Assembly (NCBI GenBank): GCA_035649495.1
Contig: DASRJL010000112.1
Location: forward strand, 1-50,243
Direction: 5' to 3'
Source: SG8-41 sp035649495
GTDB lineage: Bacteria > Pseudomonadota > Gammaproteobacteria > Burkholderiales > SG8-41
Length of the DNA stretch: 50,243 bases
Below, one piece after another: positions 1 through 7,657 of the stretch (position 1 is the stretch's first letter; every line of letters begins with the position of its first letter). A program made the position numbers and the translations under genes. The notes below the pieces were generated by a model. That model worked only from the letters and a program-made list of their open reading frames with translations. It was not told where the DNA came from and did not search any database.

Positions 1-86
1 AGGACGTCTTCCGGTTCCGCTACGAAGATTTCACCCTGGAGAACTACGATCCGCACCCGGCGATCAAGGCGCCCGTGGCTGTTTGA
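1..86 (+). CDS. thyA: Thymidylate synthase, C-terminal end (partial)
   Basis: Only the last 27 codons are present; the gene starts outside the window. The frame reads to the ending ENYDPHPAIKAPVAV followed by TGA at 84-86, which is the characteristic C-terminus of ThyA. The family makes dTMP from dUMP using methylene-tetrahydrofolate, and its C-terminal residue closes over the active site. The dihydrofolate it produces is recycled by the folA product just downstream, a common pairing in proteobacteria. The tail is intact, so the gene is probably functional. Confidence 0.9.
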   Translation, partial: DVFRFRYEDFTLENYDPHPAIKAPVAV

Positions 87-94
87 GGGATGGC

Positions 95-162
95 GCGTCG
101 AGGGGCGGAGCAGGGGCCCCGGTTTCCGGGGATGCGACCCCCGGCGGCGCGCTGCGGCCGAC
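95..162 (+). repeat. Dispersed repeat, copy A (second copy inside hyfG)
   Basis: This element lies between thyA and folA. It begins with GCGTCGAGGGGCGGAG, has a variable centre, and ends in a CGGGGATGCGACCCCCGG block followed by GCGGCCGAC. The same blocks in the same order occur at 17148-17225, inside a protein-coding gene. The left 27 bases are identical between copies and the centres differ in sequence and length. This looks like a short non-autonomous dispersed element. Confidence 0.75.
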
Positions 163-202
163 ATGAGGGCCCAGTAATTTTATGATGCAGCTGCAGAGGC
201 CG

Positions 203-304
203 CGGGATGAGGGATGAGGGCCCAAGGCGGAAGGCGGATGGCGAAAGGCGGAAGGATGAGGTAGCAAGTCGGCACCAATCGCCAATCACCAGTCACCAAT
301 CACG
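203..304 (+). repeat. Short-period degenerate repeat overlapping the start of folA
   Basis: Three tandem blocks follow each other: GGGATGAGGGATGAGG, several AAGGCGG/AAAGGCGG units, and CCAATCGCCAATCACC-type units that end at the first conserved codon of folA. A related GGATGA block followed by the same AATCACCAATCAC block lies before the gene at 11995. The ATG at 207 and the first 30 or so codons of the folA frame are made of this repeat. Confidence 0.7.
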
Positions 305-794
305 CCTCTCGCTGATCGTGGCAATGTCGAAGAACCGCGTGATCGGTGCCGACGGCAAGATCCCCTGGCACCTGCCCGACGAGTTGAAGCTGTTCAAGAG
401 CGTCACCATGGGCCATCACATCCTCATGGGCCGCAAGACCTGGGATTCCATAGGACGCCTGCTGCCCGGACGCACGACGGTCATCGTTACGCGCCAGCCC
501 GGCTACCGGGTCGACGGCGCCACCGTGGCGCATTCCCTGGAGGAAGCGGTCTCCGCGTGCGGCGCGGACGACGAGATCTTCGTGATAGGCGGGGCCGACA
601 TCTTTCGGGCAGCCTTGCCGCTCGCCGATCGCCTGTACCTCACGACCGTGGACGCCGAGGTGGCGGGGGACGTCTACATGCCGGAGTTCGCGGAGGGCGA
701 ATGGCGGGAAGTCTCGTCGCGGGAGCACGCCATCGACGAGCGCCACCCGTACGCCTACCGTCACGCGGTTCTCGAGCGTGCGGCTGCTCGTTGA
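207..794 (+). CDS. folA: Dihydrofolate reductase
   Basis: The product reduces dihydrofolate to tetrahydrofolate with NADPH in the cytoplasm, closing the cycle opened by ThyA. Family signatures are clear: LSLIVAMSKNRVIG (first strand), KIPWHLPDE with the active-site acidic residue, MGRKTWDSIGRLLPGR and VIGGADIF. Conserved similarity begins only at about residue 34. The 33 residues before it are encoded by repeat DNA (203-304). The only ATG upstream in frame is at 207; the next candidates, GTG 318 and ATG 324, would cut into the first beta strand. Either the protein carries a repeat-derived tail or translation starts at an unusual codon such as CTG 312. About 160 residues would be normal for the family; 195 are predicted here. 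Confidence 0.92.
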   Translation: MRDEGPRRKADGERRKDEVASRHQSPITSHQSRLSLIVAMSKNRVIGADGKIPWHLPDELKLFKSVTMGHHILMGRKTWDSIGRLLPGRTTVIVTRQPGYRVDGATVAHSLEEAVSACGADDEIFVIGGADIFRAALPLADRLYLTTVDAEVAGDVYMPEFAEGEWREVSSREHAIDERHPYAYRHAVLERAAAR

Positions 795-804
795 GACCGG
801 CGAA

Positions 805-1476
805 ATGATCAAACTCCGTCCCCGATATTCTCTCTCCTGCGCGCTGCTTGCTCTGTGCGTCGGCGTCGCACTTGCGCAGAACGTAACGCTCGACGACCTG
901 AGAATCCGCGCCGAGGCGGGGGACAGGAGCGCCACGCGGCAGCTCGCGGAGGCGTACTACCTGGGCCGCGAGGGCGCCGAGCAGAATTTCAGCGAAGCCG
1001 CGCGCTGGTATCTCAAGCTTGCCCAGCAGGGAGACGTACGAGCGCAGACCACGCTGGGCCTGATGTACGCCCGCGGCTACGGCGTAAAGAAAGACCCGGC
1101 AGTAGCTCATCACTGGTGGAGCTTCGCAGCAGCCGCGAACGATGCGGGCGCGCAGTACAACCTGGGGCTCTCCTACGCCAACGGCGACGGCGTGGCGCAG
1201 GACTACGAGCGCGCTGCGCAGTGGTACGAGAAGGCGGCGGAGCGCACTCACATCCAGGCGCAGTACAACCTCGGCCTCCTCTATCTCCAGGGCAAGGGCG
1301 TCGCGAAAGACCCCCTGCGCGCGTACTTCTGGGTGAAGGTCGCCGCGCTGCAGGGCGACGACCGGGCGCAGGACTCGCTGAACAAGGTCGCCGCCGGTAT
1401 GAGCGCGGAGCAGGTCAGGCAGGCCGAGGCTCAGGCCGACGAGTGGATGAAACGCGCGAAGAAGCTCCTCAAGTGA
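805..1476 (+). CDS. Secreted Sel1-repeat protein
   Basis: A 223-residue protein with an N-terminal signal peptide (KLRPRYSLSCALLALCVGVALAQ, cleavage likely after the AQ near residue 24). It is followed by about four Sel1-like (SLR) helical repeats, each with the pattern AQYNLGLxYxxGxGVxxDxxxAxxWYxKAA. Such repeats form a solenoid that binds proteins and are common in periplasmic and envelope scaffolds. No catalytic motif is visible. The ATG at 805 was chosen over ATG 778, which would overlap folA and add residues before the signal peptide. The gene follows folA by 10 bases, so they may be co-transcribed. The partner is unknown. Confidence 0.85.
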   Translation: MIKLRPRYSLSCALLALCVGVALAQNVTLDDLRIRAEAGDRSATRQLAEAYYLGREGAEQNFSEAARWYLKLAQQGDVRAQTTLGLMYARGYGVKKDPAVAHHWWSFAAAANDAGAQYNLGLSYANGDGVAQDYERAAQWYEKAAERTHIQAQYNLGLLYLQGKGVAKDPLRAYFWVKVAALQGDDRAQDSLNKVAAGMSAEQVRQAEAQADEWMKRAKKLLK

Positions 1477-1500
1477 GGCGGCACCCTGCAGAAATCCGCG

Positions 1501-2880
1501 TCAGCACACGCCCGGCTCGCGGATGAAGTCTTCGTATTTCCCGCTGGGCGAACGCGCAATGCGTTCGACGCGGGCAATCGTGATCTGGTAGGGATGCCCC
1601 AGCGTTTCCTGCACGGCAGCGGCGAGAGCACGCTCTTCCGCAGGGTCGAGCGGCCGCGACGCGACGATCCTTGCCTCGATCGCAAGCCGTGTTTTCTGCA
1701 CGAGCTGCATCTGGCGCAAAGGTGCGATATGCACCCACTTTCCCGCCATGAAGCTCGGGTAGAACCTGCGCCCGTCAGGCGCCATCGCGAGATTACGCTC
1801 GCGTCCCAGGACACGGCGGATGACCGGTAGCCCGCGCCCGCAGGCGCACGGCGCGCCCGCTTCGACGTAGTCGCCAATCTCGTAGCGGATGAGGGGCATC
1901 GCGAAATTGTGCAGCGTGGTAAGCACCACCCTGCCGATGGCGCCGGCGGGGCAGTGTCGCCCCGACTCGTCCAGTATCTCGACCAGGATCCCCTCGCTCT
2001 GGACGTGGTAGACGTCGTGGTCGGGGCATTGCAGCGCGATGAAGCCTGCCTCTACCGATGAATAGATATCCACGACCCTCACCCCCAGCAACGCCCGGCA
2101 TTCGGCACGCGCCTCCGGGCTCAGGGCATCACCGTATGTCTGAGCCTCCCGTAGCTGCGGCAGCCGGATGCCGCGCCTGTGCATCTCTCGTGCGAGCTCC
2201 AGCAGATTCCCCCCCAGCGTCAGCATGTACGCCGGATCCTGTTCGGACAGCCACTCGAGCTGGCGCTCCAGCGAATTGGTGCTGTGCAAGAGCGCCGCAG
2301 CCCCATCGCGATAGGCGCTCGTGGTCGCAGGTCCCCACCCGGAAAAGTTCATTCCCTGCTCCCCGCGCACGTCGCGGTCAGATCGGATGGCAGCCAGCTT
2401 CAGCCCGAGATCACGACGATGCCACAATTGATCGCGCAGGTTGAACGCTCGAAAGAAGGTCTCCGTTATGGAGGTATGAAGGCAGGTAATCGGTGTCCCA
2501 GTGGAGCCCGACGTATGCGCCACAATCACAGGAGCATGAGCGGGGGGCACGTGGGAGCTGTGGAGCGCTTCCCTCGCGTCGCGCACTTGGCTCCGCGTCA
2601 CCACCGGCAGCGCGGTAAACCATGCCTCCGTTACCGGGTCGCCCGCTCGAAAGCGGGCAGATTCCAGGCGTTCCCGGTAGAACGGTACCGTCTCGTACGC
2701 GTGCTTCAGCAGGGCTGCGATCTGCCGGAATTGCTCGGCGCGGAGGACCTCAGGCGCCAGCCACTGCGAGCGGCCGAGCTGGAATTGCAGCGCAAGCGCG
2801 AGCGCGCCGGGTTCAGGCGGCACCGCCGGCCAGACGAGGCCGGGGTACGCGGAACGGATCAGATCGAGATGGCTCGTCAC
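1501..2880 (-). CDS. PaaK/CapK-like adenylate-forming enzyme, paralog 1
   Basis: A 459-residue member of the phenylacetate-CoA ligase / coenzyme F390 synthetase-like branch of the ANL superfamily, which activates carboxylates as acyl-adenylates. Visible motifs are the P-loop HTSGSTGTP, VDIYSSVEAG (A5-like), a cysteine-rich IALQCPDHDVYHVQ segment, MPLIRYEIGDY, the PCACGRGLPV block and the C-terminal PSGKYEDFI with the catalytic lysine. It thus has both the core and the mobile C-terminal domain and is probably active. A GTG start at 2880 gives the N-terminus VTSHLDLIRSAYPGLVWPAV, which matches those of the two paralogs at 2909-3976 and 4933-6306. It lies 28 bases downstream of the truncated paralog. 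The substrate is unknown. Confidence 0.8.
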   Translation of the reverse strand: MTSHLDLIRSAYPGLVWPAVPPEPGALALALQFQLGRSQWLAPEVLRAEQFRQIAALLKHAYETVPFYRERLESARFRAGDPVTEAWFTALPVVTRSQVRDAREALHSSHVPPAHAPVIVAHTSGSTGTPITCLHTSITETFFRAFNLRDQLWHRRDLGLKLAAIRSDRDVRGEQGMNFSGWGPATTSAYRDGAAALLHSTNSLERQLEWLSEQDPAYMLTLGGNLLELAREMHRRGIRLPQLREAQTYGDALSPEARAECRALLGVRVVDIYSSVEAGFIALQCPDHDVYHVQSEGILVEILDESGRHCPAGAIGRVVLTTLHNFAMPLIRYEIGDYVEAGAPCACGRGLPVIRRVLGRERNLAMAPDGRRFYPSFMAGKWVHIAPLRQMQLVQKTRLAIEARIVASRPLDPAEERALAAAVQETLGHPYQITIARVERIARSPSGKYEDFIREPGVC

Positions 2881-2908
2881 AAGGGCAGGAACGATTCGGC
2901 AGGGCGCG

Positions 2909-3976
2909 CTACGCTCGCCCGAGGATGCGCCCGAGTACCGGCAGCCCCCGCCCGCACGGACAGGGATCGCCCACCTCGGCAAGATCACCGATATCGTAGC
3001 GGATGAGCGGCATCGCAAAATTCTGGAGCGTGGTGACCACGACGCGGCCCACCGTTCCCGGCGCGCACGCCCTGTCCTCCCCGTCGAGCACCTCGACCAG
3101 CACGCTCTCGGATTGGACGTGGTAGTGCTCGTGGTCCGGGCACTGCAGCGCGATGCAGCCCGCCTCGTCGGCCGCATACAGGTCGGTCAGCGGCACATCC
3201 CATGCTTCGCGGCACAGCTTGCGCGTTTCCGTGCCGACCGCGTCGCCCGACGTCCGGACCTCACGGAGCGCCGGGAAGCGGACTCCGCGGGCAATCGACC
3301 TTCGCGCCAGCTCCGCCGCGTTCGCGGGACTGGTCTGCAGGTAGTCGGGCCCATGCCGCCGCAGCCATTCCAGCTGTGCGTCCGTGCCGGCGTGCGCGCC
3401 GAGGACCACGGAGCGGCCGGCGGCGGCAATCATGCCCGTGGCCGGTCCCCACCCCTGCGCTTCCCCGTTCTCCAGGCCCGCGCGTATCGTCGCCAGCGTG
3501 CCGTCGAAGTCGCGGCGGTGCCACAGGTGATCCCGCAGCATGAGCGCCAGCCACCACAGGTGGGTCAGCGCGGTCTTCAACGTGCGCACCGGCCGGCCCG
3601 TCGAGCCGGCGGTTCGGCTCTCGGAGATCGCCCCATGCGCCGCGGGCGAAGCATTGCTCCTGAGTTCCTCGAACTCGTGCTGCAGATTCTCGCGGCGCAG
3701 GAGCGGCAGGCGCTCGAAGCTCTCGCGGGTGACCGCATCCCCTGATCGGTGGCTGCCGTGCCATTGCCAGCGATAGAACGGCACCGTCAGCCGGGCATGG
3801 CGGACAAGCGCATCGAGCTGCCGCAACTGGAGCGCGCGCAGGTCCCCGGGAGAAAGCCACTGTGAGCGCTCGAGCTGGTACTGCAGCGCCAGGTGAGTCG
3901 CCTCTTCCGGTCCCGTGATCGCCGGCCACGCCATGCCGGGAAGGGCTGACCGGACGAGTATGTGTGGAGCCTGCAT
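2909..3976 (-). CDS. PaaK/CapK-like adenylate-forming protein, paralog 2, lacking the C-terminal domain
   Basis: This 355-residue protein aligns along its length with paralog 1: ALPGMAWPAI N-terminus, TAGSTGRP P-loop, LTDLYAADEAG, IALQCPDHEHYHVQSE, MPLIRYDIGDL and PCPCGRGLPVLGRILGR. It then stops at TAG (2909-2911), exactly where the mobile C-terminal domain would begin, so about 85 residues including the catalytic lysine motif are missing. Paralog 1 starts 28 bases later, so a deletion between tandem duplicates is a simple explanation. It may be a pseudogene, a half-reaction enzyme or a protein working with its neighbour. The ATG at 3976 was preferred over the upstream ATG at 4015. Confidence 0.7.
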   Translation of the reverse strand: MQAPHILVRSALPGMAWPAITGPEEATHLALQYQLERSQWLSPGDLRALQLRQLDALVRHARLTVPFYRWQWHGSHRSGDAVTRESFERLPLLRRENLQHEFEELRSNASPAAHGAISESRTAGSTGRPVRTLKTALTHLWWLALMLRDHLWHRRDFDGTLATIRAGLENGEAQGWGPATGMIAAAGRSVVLGAHAGTDAQLEWLRRHGPDYLQTSPANAAELARRSIARGVRFPALREVRTSGDAVGTETRKLCREAWDVPLTDLYAADEAGCIALQCPDHEHYHVQSESVLVEVLDGEDRACAPGTVGRVVVTTLQNFAMPLIRYDIGDLAEVGDPCPCGRGLPVLGRILGRA

Positions 3977-4017
3977 GACGCGCCTGCGGCCGCTGGAATG
4001 CGTCACAAGATACACTA

Positions 4018-4038
4018 GAACCTATATGAAATAGGTTC
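4018..4038. promoter_or_regulatory. Perfect palindrome between divergent genes (possible operator)
   Basis: GAACCTAT and ATAGGTTC form an 8-bp perfect inverted repeat separated by ATGAA. It lies between the start of the truncated PaaK-like gene (3976, leftward) and the methyltransferase (4046, rightward), in a short AT-rich stretch. Its size and symmetry suit a dimeric repressor or activator serving both directions. No regulator gene is next to it. Confidence 0.45.
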
Positions 4039-4045
4039 AGATCCG

Positions 4046-4915
4046 ATGCACATCGAAGAACCGCTGCCGGAAAGCGCGCTCCTCGCCCGCCAACTCGCGC
4101 TTCGCTGGTGCCGACCCGATCCACAGACGGGTGAAAATTGCGCCTGGTACCACGGTTTCTGGCAATACCTGAGGTTGCTGAAGCTGGTCACTACGCCGGA
4201 GCACCACGCCGCTTTCTACCGGTCGGCGCTGGGTGAGGCCGCGCGCCTGCCCGGAGCGAGGCGAGTGCTCGTGGCGGGCGCCGCTGATTACGGCATGCTC
4301 GCACACGTGATTGCAGCCTTTCGCGAGCAGGGGAACGAACCGCAGGTGACCGTAAACGACCTGTGCGAGACGCCGCTCAGGCTCAATCAGTGGTATGCGC
4401 ATCGCGTTGGCAGCGACCTGAGCGTCTGCCGCTGCGACACCCTGCAATACGCGGAGGAGCGGCCGTTCGACGTCGTCTGCACGCACTCCTTCCTCGGGCG
4501 TTTCCCGCCCGCTCGACGGCTGGACCTCACCCGGAAATGGTATCGGCTGCTGCGTCCCGGCGGACTCGCCGTCACGGTCAAGAGAATACGTCCGGGCAGC
4601 GGCACGGAGCTCTCCGGCTTCACCCCGGAACAGGCCGAGGCGTTCCGCGACAAGGTGCGGGCAGCAGCACGGTCCCTGTCCACGCCGGGAATAGCGCCCG
4701 AAGATCTGGCGGAAAACGCCCGGGTCTACGCCGATCGCAACAGCACCTGGCCGCTGCGGTCACGGGAAGAGATCGTGGAACTGTTCGAGCGCGCCTCGTT
4801 CAGGGTGGACCGCCTCGACTGCACACCCGTCGCATCCGCCTCCTCCGTCGGCGCGAGCGGGCCGACCGCCCTGGGCGGCGCCGAATACGTGCAGATCGTG
4901 GCTACGCGGGTCTAG
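4046..4915 (+). CDS. SAM-dependent methyltransferase-like protein
   Basis: A 289-residue class I methyltransferase-like protein. Motif I is VLVAGAADYGML (about residues 73-84). An acidic end of strand two follows in VTVNDLCETPLRLN, then FDVVCTHSFLGRF and the LLRPGGLAVTVKRI strand typical of the fold. The fold binds S-adenosylmethionine and methylates small molecules or proteins. The context, between PaaK-like acyl-activating genes and an amino-acid decarboxylase, suggests tailoring of a small metabolite; this is inference. It is transcribed opposite to its neighbours and sits seven bases after the palindrome at 4018-4038. The acceptor substrate cannot be told. Confidence 0.75.
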   Translation: MHIEEPLPESALLARQLALRWCRPDPQTGENCAWYHGFWQYLRLLKLVTTPEHHAAFYRSALGEAARLPGARRVLVAGAADYGMLAHVIAAFREQGNEPQVTVNDLCETPLRLNQWYAHRVGSDLSVCRCDTLQYAEERPFDVVCTHSFLGRFPPARRLDLTRKWYRLLRPGGLAVTVKRIRPGSGTELSGFTPEQAEAFRDKVRAAARSLSTPGIAPEDLAENARVYADRNSTWPLRSREEIVELFERASFRVDRLDCTPVASASSVGASGPTALGGAEYVQIVATRV

Positions 4916-4932
4916 TCCGGTCTTCCAGAGCC

Positions 4933-6306
4933 TCATGCGGCGCCGGCATCGGCGATCTCCGACATGAAGTCCTCGTACTTGCCGCTCGCGGCGCGCGGAA
5001 TCTCCCGAACGTAGACCAGCTTGAGCTCGAAAGGCACCGGCAGCCTCGCCTGGACATGGCGCTCGAACTCTTGCTCCTCCTCGCGGGTAAGCGGACGGAC
5101 CGTGACCAGCCGCGCTTCGATGACGCCAAAGCTCTTCTGTACGAACTGGTGCTGGACGATGGGCGCGATGTCCGCGAAGCGGTGCGTGCCGAAAGACGGC
5201 CAGTAACGCTCGCCCGTTTCCAGCAGCAGCGTATTGCGGGTCCGGCCCATGACCCGGTTGAGTACCGGCAGGCCGCGGCCGCAGGGACAGGGGTGCCCGG
5301 CCTCCGCGTAATCGCCGACCACGTAGCGCACGAGCGGCATGGCGAAATTGTGCAGCGGGGTCGCTACGACGAGGCCGGCCTGGCCGGGCGCGCACGGCCT
5401 CCCCCACGTATCCAGGACCTCCACCAGCGTGCATTCGGCCTGGACGTGATAGTGCTCGTGGCCCGGGCACTGCAGCCCCAGATAGCCCACCTCCTGGGCC
5501 GAATACGCATCGACGACCCGCGCCCCCCACGCCTCCCGGCACAGGTCGCGCAGCGCGGGCGTCACGACTTCGCCGATGGTCATGATCTCTCGCAGCCGCG
5601 GAAGCCGCGTGCCGCACTTCAGCGCCAGCCGGGCAAGCTCGGCGACGTTCGATGGATAGGTCAGCAGGTAGTCGGACTGCTGCTCTTCCAGCCAGGCGAG
5701 CTGCAAGGCGATCTCGGTGTCGATGGAGAGCAGGGCTGTGCGCCCGGTCGCCGCAATGGCGTCGATGACCGCGTCCCATCCCGCAACTTCCCGCGCCTGG
5801 ACGTTTCTGCGGATCACCGCCAGCTTGCCGGCAAGGTCGCGGCCATGCCACAGATGCTCGCGCAGCATGATGGCCTGCCACACCAGGTCGTTGAGAGGCG
5901 TCTTCATGACACGCACCGGCATCCCGGTCGATCCGGAAGACCGCGTTTCCCCGGGTGGACCGTGCTGGGGGAGCGGCGCTGTGCTCTTCAGGTTCTCGAA
6001 GTTCTGCTGGAGGGCGCCACGCGTGAGCAGGGGCAGGCGGGAAAAGCGCTCGGGGGTGAGCGGAACCGCGGAATCGTAGACTCCGCTCCAGCGCTCGCGG
6101 TAATAGGGCACCGTGGCGCAGGCGTGCTTGAGGAGGATATCGAGTTGCCGGTACTGGAGCGCCTGCAGCTCAAGCGGGCCATACCATTGCGACAGCTCGA
6201 GCTGGAACTGGAAAGCGAGCGTCTGCGCGGCGTCGGCGGAGGGAACCGCCGGCCATGCAATGCCCGGGCAGGCTGAACGGATCAGGCCCAGCGTGCCGTT
6301 GGACAC
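4933..6306 (-). CDS. PaaK/CapK-like adenylate-forming enzyme, paralog 3
   Basis: A 457-residue protein in the same family as the genes at 1501 and 2909. It has the P-loop SSGSTGMPVR, VVDAYSAQEVG, LGLQCPGHEHYHVQAE, MPLVRYVVGDYAE, PCPCGRGLPVLNRVMGR and a complete C-terminal domain ending in SGKYEDFM. Both domains and the catalytic lysine are present. The GTG at 6306 was chosen because the family N-terminus (LGLIRSACPGIAWPAV) begins just after it; the frame upstream is non-homologous. It lies 17 bases downstream of the decarboxylase gene on the same strand, so the two are likely co-transcribed. The substrate is unknown, perhaps an acid conjugated to an amine. Confidence 0.8.
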   Translation of the reverse strand: MSNGTLGLIRSACPGIAWPAVPSADAAQTLAFQFQLELSQWYGPLELQALQYRQLDILLKHACATVPYYRERWSGVYDSAVPLTPERFSRLPLLTRGALQQNFENLKSTAPLPQHGPPGETRSSGSTGMPVRVMKTPLNDLVWQAIMLREHLWHGRDLAGKLAVIRRNVQAREVAGWDAVIDAIAATGRTALLSIDTEIALQLAWLEEQQSDYLLTYPSNVAELARLALKCGTRLPRLREIMTIGEVVTPALRDLCREAWGARVVDAYSAQEVGYLGLQCPGHEHYHVQAECTLVEVLDTWGRPCAPGQAGLVVATPLHNFAMPLVRYVVGDYAEAGHPCPCGRGLPVLNRVMGRTRNTLLLETGERYWPSFGTHRFADIAPIVQHQFVQKSFGVIEARLVTVRPLTREEEQEFERHVQARLPVPFELKLVYVREIPRAASGKYEDFMSEIADAGAA

Positions 6307-6323
6307 GCGCGCTTGCGCGGCGC

Positions 6324-7511
6324 CTATAGTACGCGCACCTCGGGCAGCGGGAAGCCGTTGAAATTGCTGGCGTAGGCAGTCGTGTACGCGCCGGCGTTGG
6401 CGATGTAGATGAAATCGCCCTCCTGGAGGTCTTCCGGGAACATTTCGTCGCGCATGCACACGTCCACCGAGTCACAGGTGGGGCCGGCGACGTTCCACGG
6501 TATGAGCTTGCCCTGCCGGTCGGTCTGCACGTCGTAGCGCAGGCCTTCCGTGGTCTCGATGACGCCGCCAAAAACGCCCGCGTCCCAGTACATCCAGCGC
6601 TTTCCGGCGCGGGTCGCGGTGCCGACGACGCGGCACACAAAATAGCCGGCGTCCGACACCAGGTAGCGGCCCGGCTCCGCCATCACCCGCACCTCCTGCG
6701 GCAGGTCCCGCAGGCCGTGGTTGATGATCTCGGCGATCTTTTCGATGGAAGGGATCGGCTTCACATGGCGCACGGGATAGCCGCCGCCCACGTTGAGGAG
6801 CCGCGGTGTCAGCCCTGCGAGGCGCATCTTCCTGAAAACCCGCTTGGCGCCTTGTATGCCGACCCGCCAGTTCTCCGGGTTGCGGCACTGCGACCCCACG
6901 TGGAAGGTCACCCCTGCCAGGTCCGCTTTGAGCGCCGCCGCTTCGGCGATGATCCCGTCGACCTCCGCCGGCTTCATCCCGAACTTGCCCGAGAGCGGCC
7001 AGTCGCTGCCCACGTTGGGCGCCTCGATGCGGACGTACAGCTTCGCGTCGGGCTTGATGCCGTGAATCTTGCGCAGCTCCTCGATGCTGTCGAGCGCGTA
7101 CCACTCGACGCCCTTCGCCGCCGCGTAGCGTATCGAGTCGCCGGACTTCACCGGGTTGCTGTAGCAGACCTCGGCCGCCGGCACCTTGAGCTTGAGGAGG
7201 ATATCGAGCTCCGCGATCGAGGCGATCTCGAAGCCCGTGCCCTCCTCGATCAGGACCTTCAACACCCTCGGATCGGGATTGGCCTTGACGGCATAGTGCG
7301 GATGAACGCGGGGCATAGCCGCCTTGAAGCGGCGAGTCTTGGCTCGGACGATGTCCGTGTCTATCAGCAGGAAGGGCTTGGTATAGCCGCGCTGCAGCGC
7401 ATCCCGTACGTGGCTGAAGTCCAGGCGGACTTCCGGATGCGTGTCGAGGAGTTGGGGCTGCTCGGTTTCGGGTGGGGTTGGCTTCTTGAAGGCGACAGGG
7501 CGCACGGCCAT
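6324..7511 (-). CDS. Ornithine/lysine-type amino acid decarboxylase (fold type III, PLP)
   Basis: This 395-residue alanine-racemase-fold decarboxylase would turn ornithine or lysine into putrescine or cadaverine. The PLP lysine lies in HYAVKANPDP. Further motifs are TFHVGSQC, NVGGGYPVRH, AEPGRYLVSDAGYF, the active-site cysteine and substrate aspartate in GPTCDSVDVC, and the C-terminal YTTAYASNFNGF. The CDSxD and FNGF signatures favour ornithine-type over diaminopimelate decarboxylase. The ATG at 7511 has a GAGGAG ribosome-binding site. An alternative ATG at 7592 in the same frame would add 27 residues. A short ORF with its own strong site ends 20 bases upstream. It could supply a polyamine to the adjacent adenylate-forming enzymes. 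Confidence 0.85.
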   Translation of the reverse strand: MAVRPVAFKKPTPPETEQPQLLDTHPEVRLDFSHVRDALQRGYTKPFLLIDTDIVRAKTRRFKAAMPRVHPHYAVKANPDPRVLKVLIEEGTGFEIASIAELDILLKLKVPAAEVCYSNPVKSGDSIRYAAAKGVEWYALDSIEELRKIHGIKPDAKLYVRIEAPNVGSDWPLSGKFGMKPAEVDGIIAEAAALKADLAGVTFHVGSQCRNPENWRVGIQGAKRVFRKMRLAGLTPRLLNVGGGYPVRHVKPIPSIEKIAEIINHGLRDLPQEVRVMAEPGRYLVSDAGYFVCRVVGTATRAGKRWMYWDAGVFGGVIETTEGLRYDVQTDRQGKLIPWNVAGPTCDSVDVCMRDEMFPEDLQEGDFIYIANAGAYTTAYASNFNGFPLPEVRVL

Positions 7512-7531
7512 CTCAACGTTCTCCTCGAGAC

Positions 7532-7597
7532 CTACTCGGGAACGAGCAGTCCAAGCGCTACTTCCACCGCCTCGCGGCACGTCGTTGCCCATGTCAT
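7532..7597 (-). CDS. Possible 21-residue leader ORF upstream of the decarboxylase
   Basis: An ATG at 7597 is preceded by GGGGAG five bases away and opens a 21-codon frame (MTWATTCREAVEVALGLLVPE) that stops 20 bases before the decarboxylase start. A second ATG five bases later, in the decarboxylase frame, could use the same ribosome-binding site. The peptide has no known family. Ornithine decarboxylase is controlled by a sensing leader peptide in enterobacteria (speFL), so a similar arrangement is possible but unproven here. Confidence 0.35.
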   Translation of the reverse strand: MTWATTCREAVEVALGLLVPE

Positions 7598-7616
7598 GAC
7601 AACTCCCCTTCTTTCG

Positions 7617-7657
7617 CTATTTACGTCGCGAAATCGCAAAACTTTCGCGAAATATAG
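7617..7657. promoter_or_regulatory. Imperfect dyad with two TCGCGAAA cores
   Basis: The stretch runs from CTAT to ATAG. It contains GTCGCGAAAT and, 9 bases on, TTTCGCGAAAT, giving an imperfect inverted repeat with TCGCGA cores. It lies just upstream of the small ORF and decarboxylase in AT-rich DNA, which suits an operator. No binding protein can be assigned. Confidence 0.35.

Noticed and set aside
203..304. CRISPR array suggested by short tandem units here, at 8527-8609 and in dnaE
   Set aside because: Units are 7-10 bases without spacers and no cas gene is present; these are degenerate tandem or inverted repeats.
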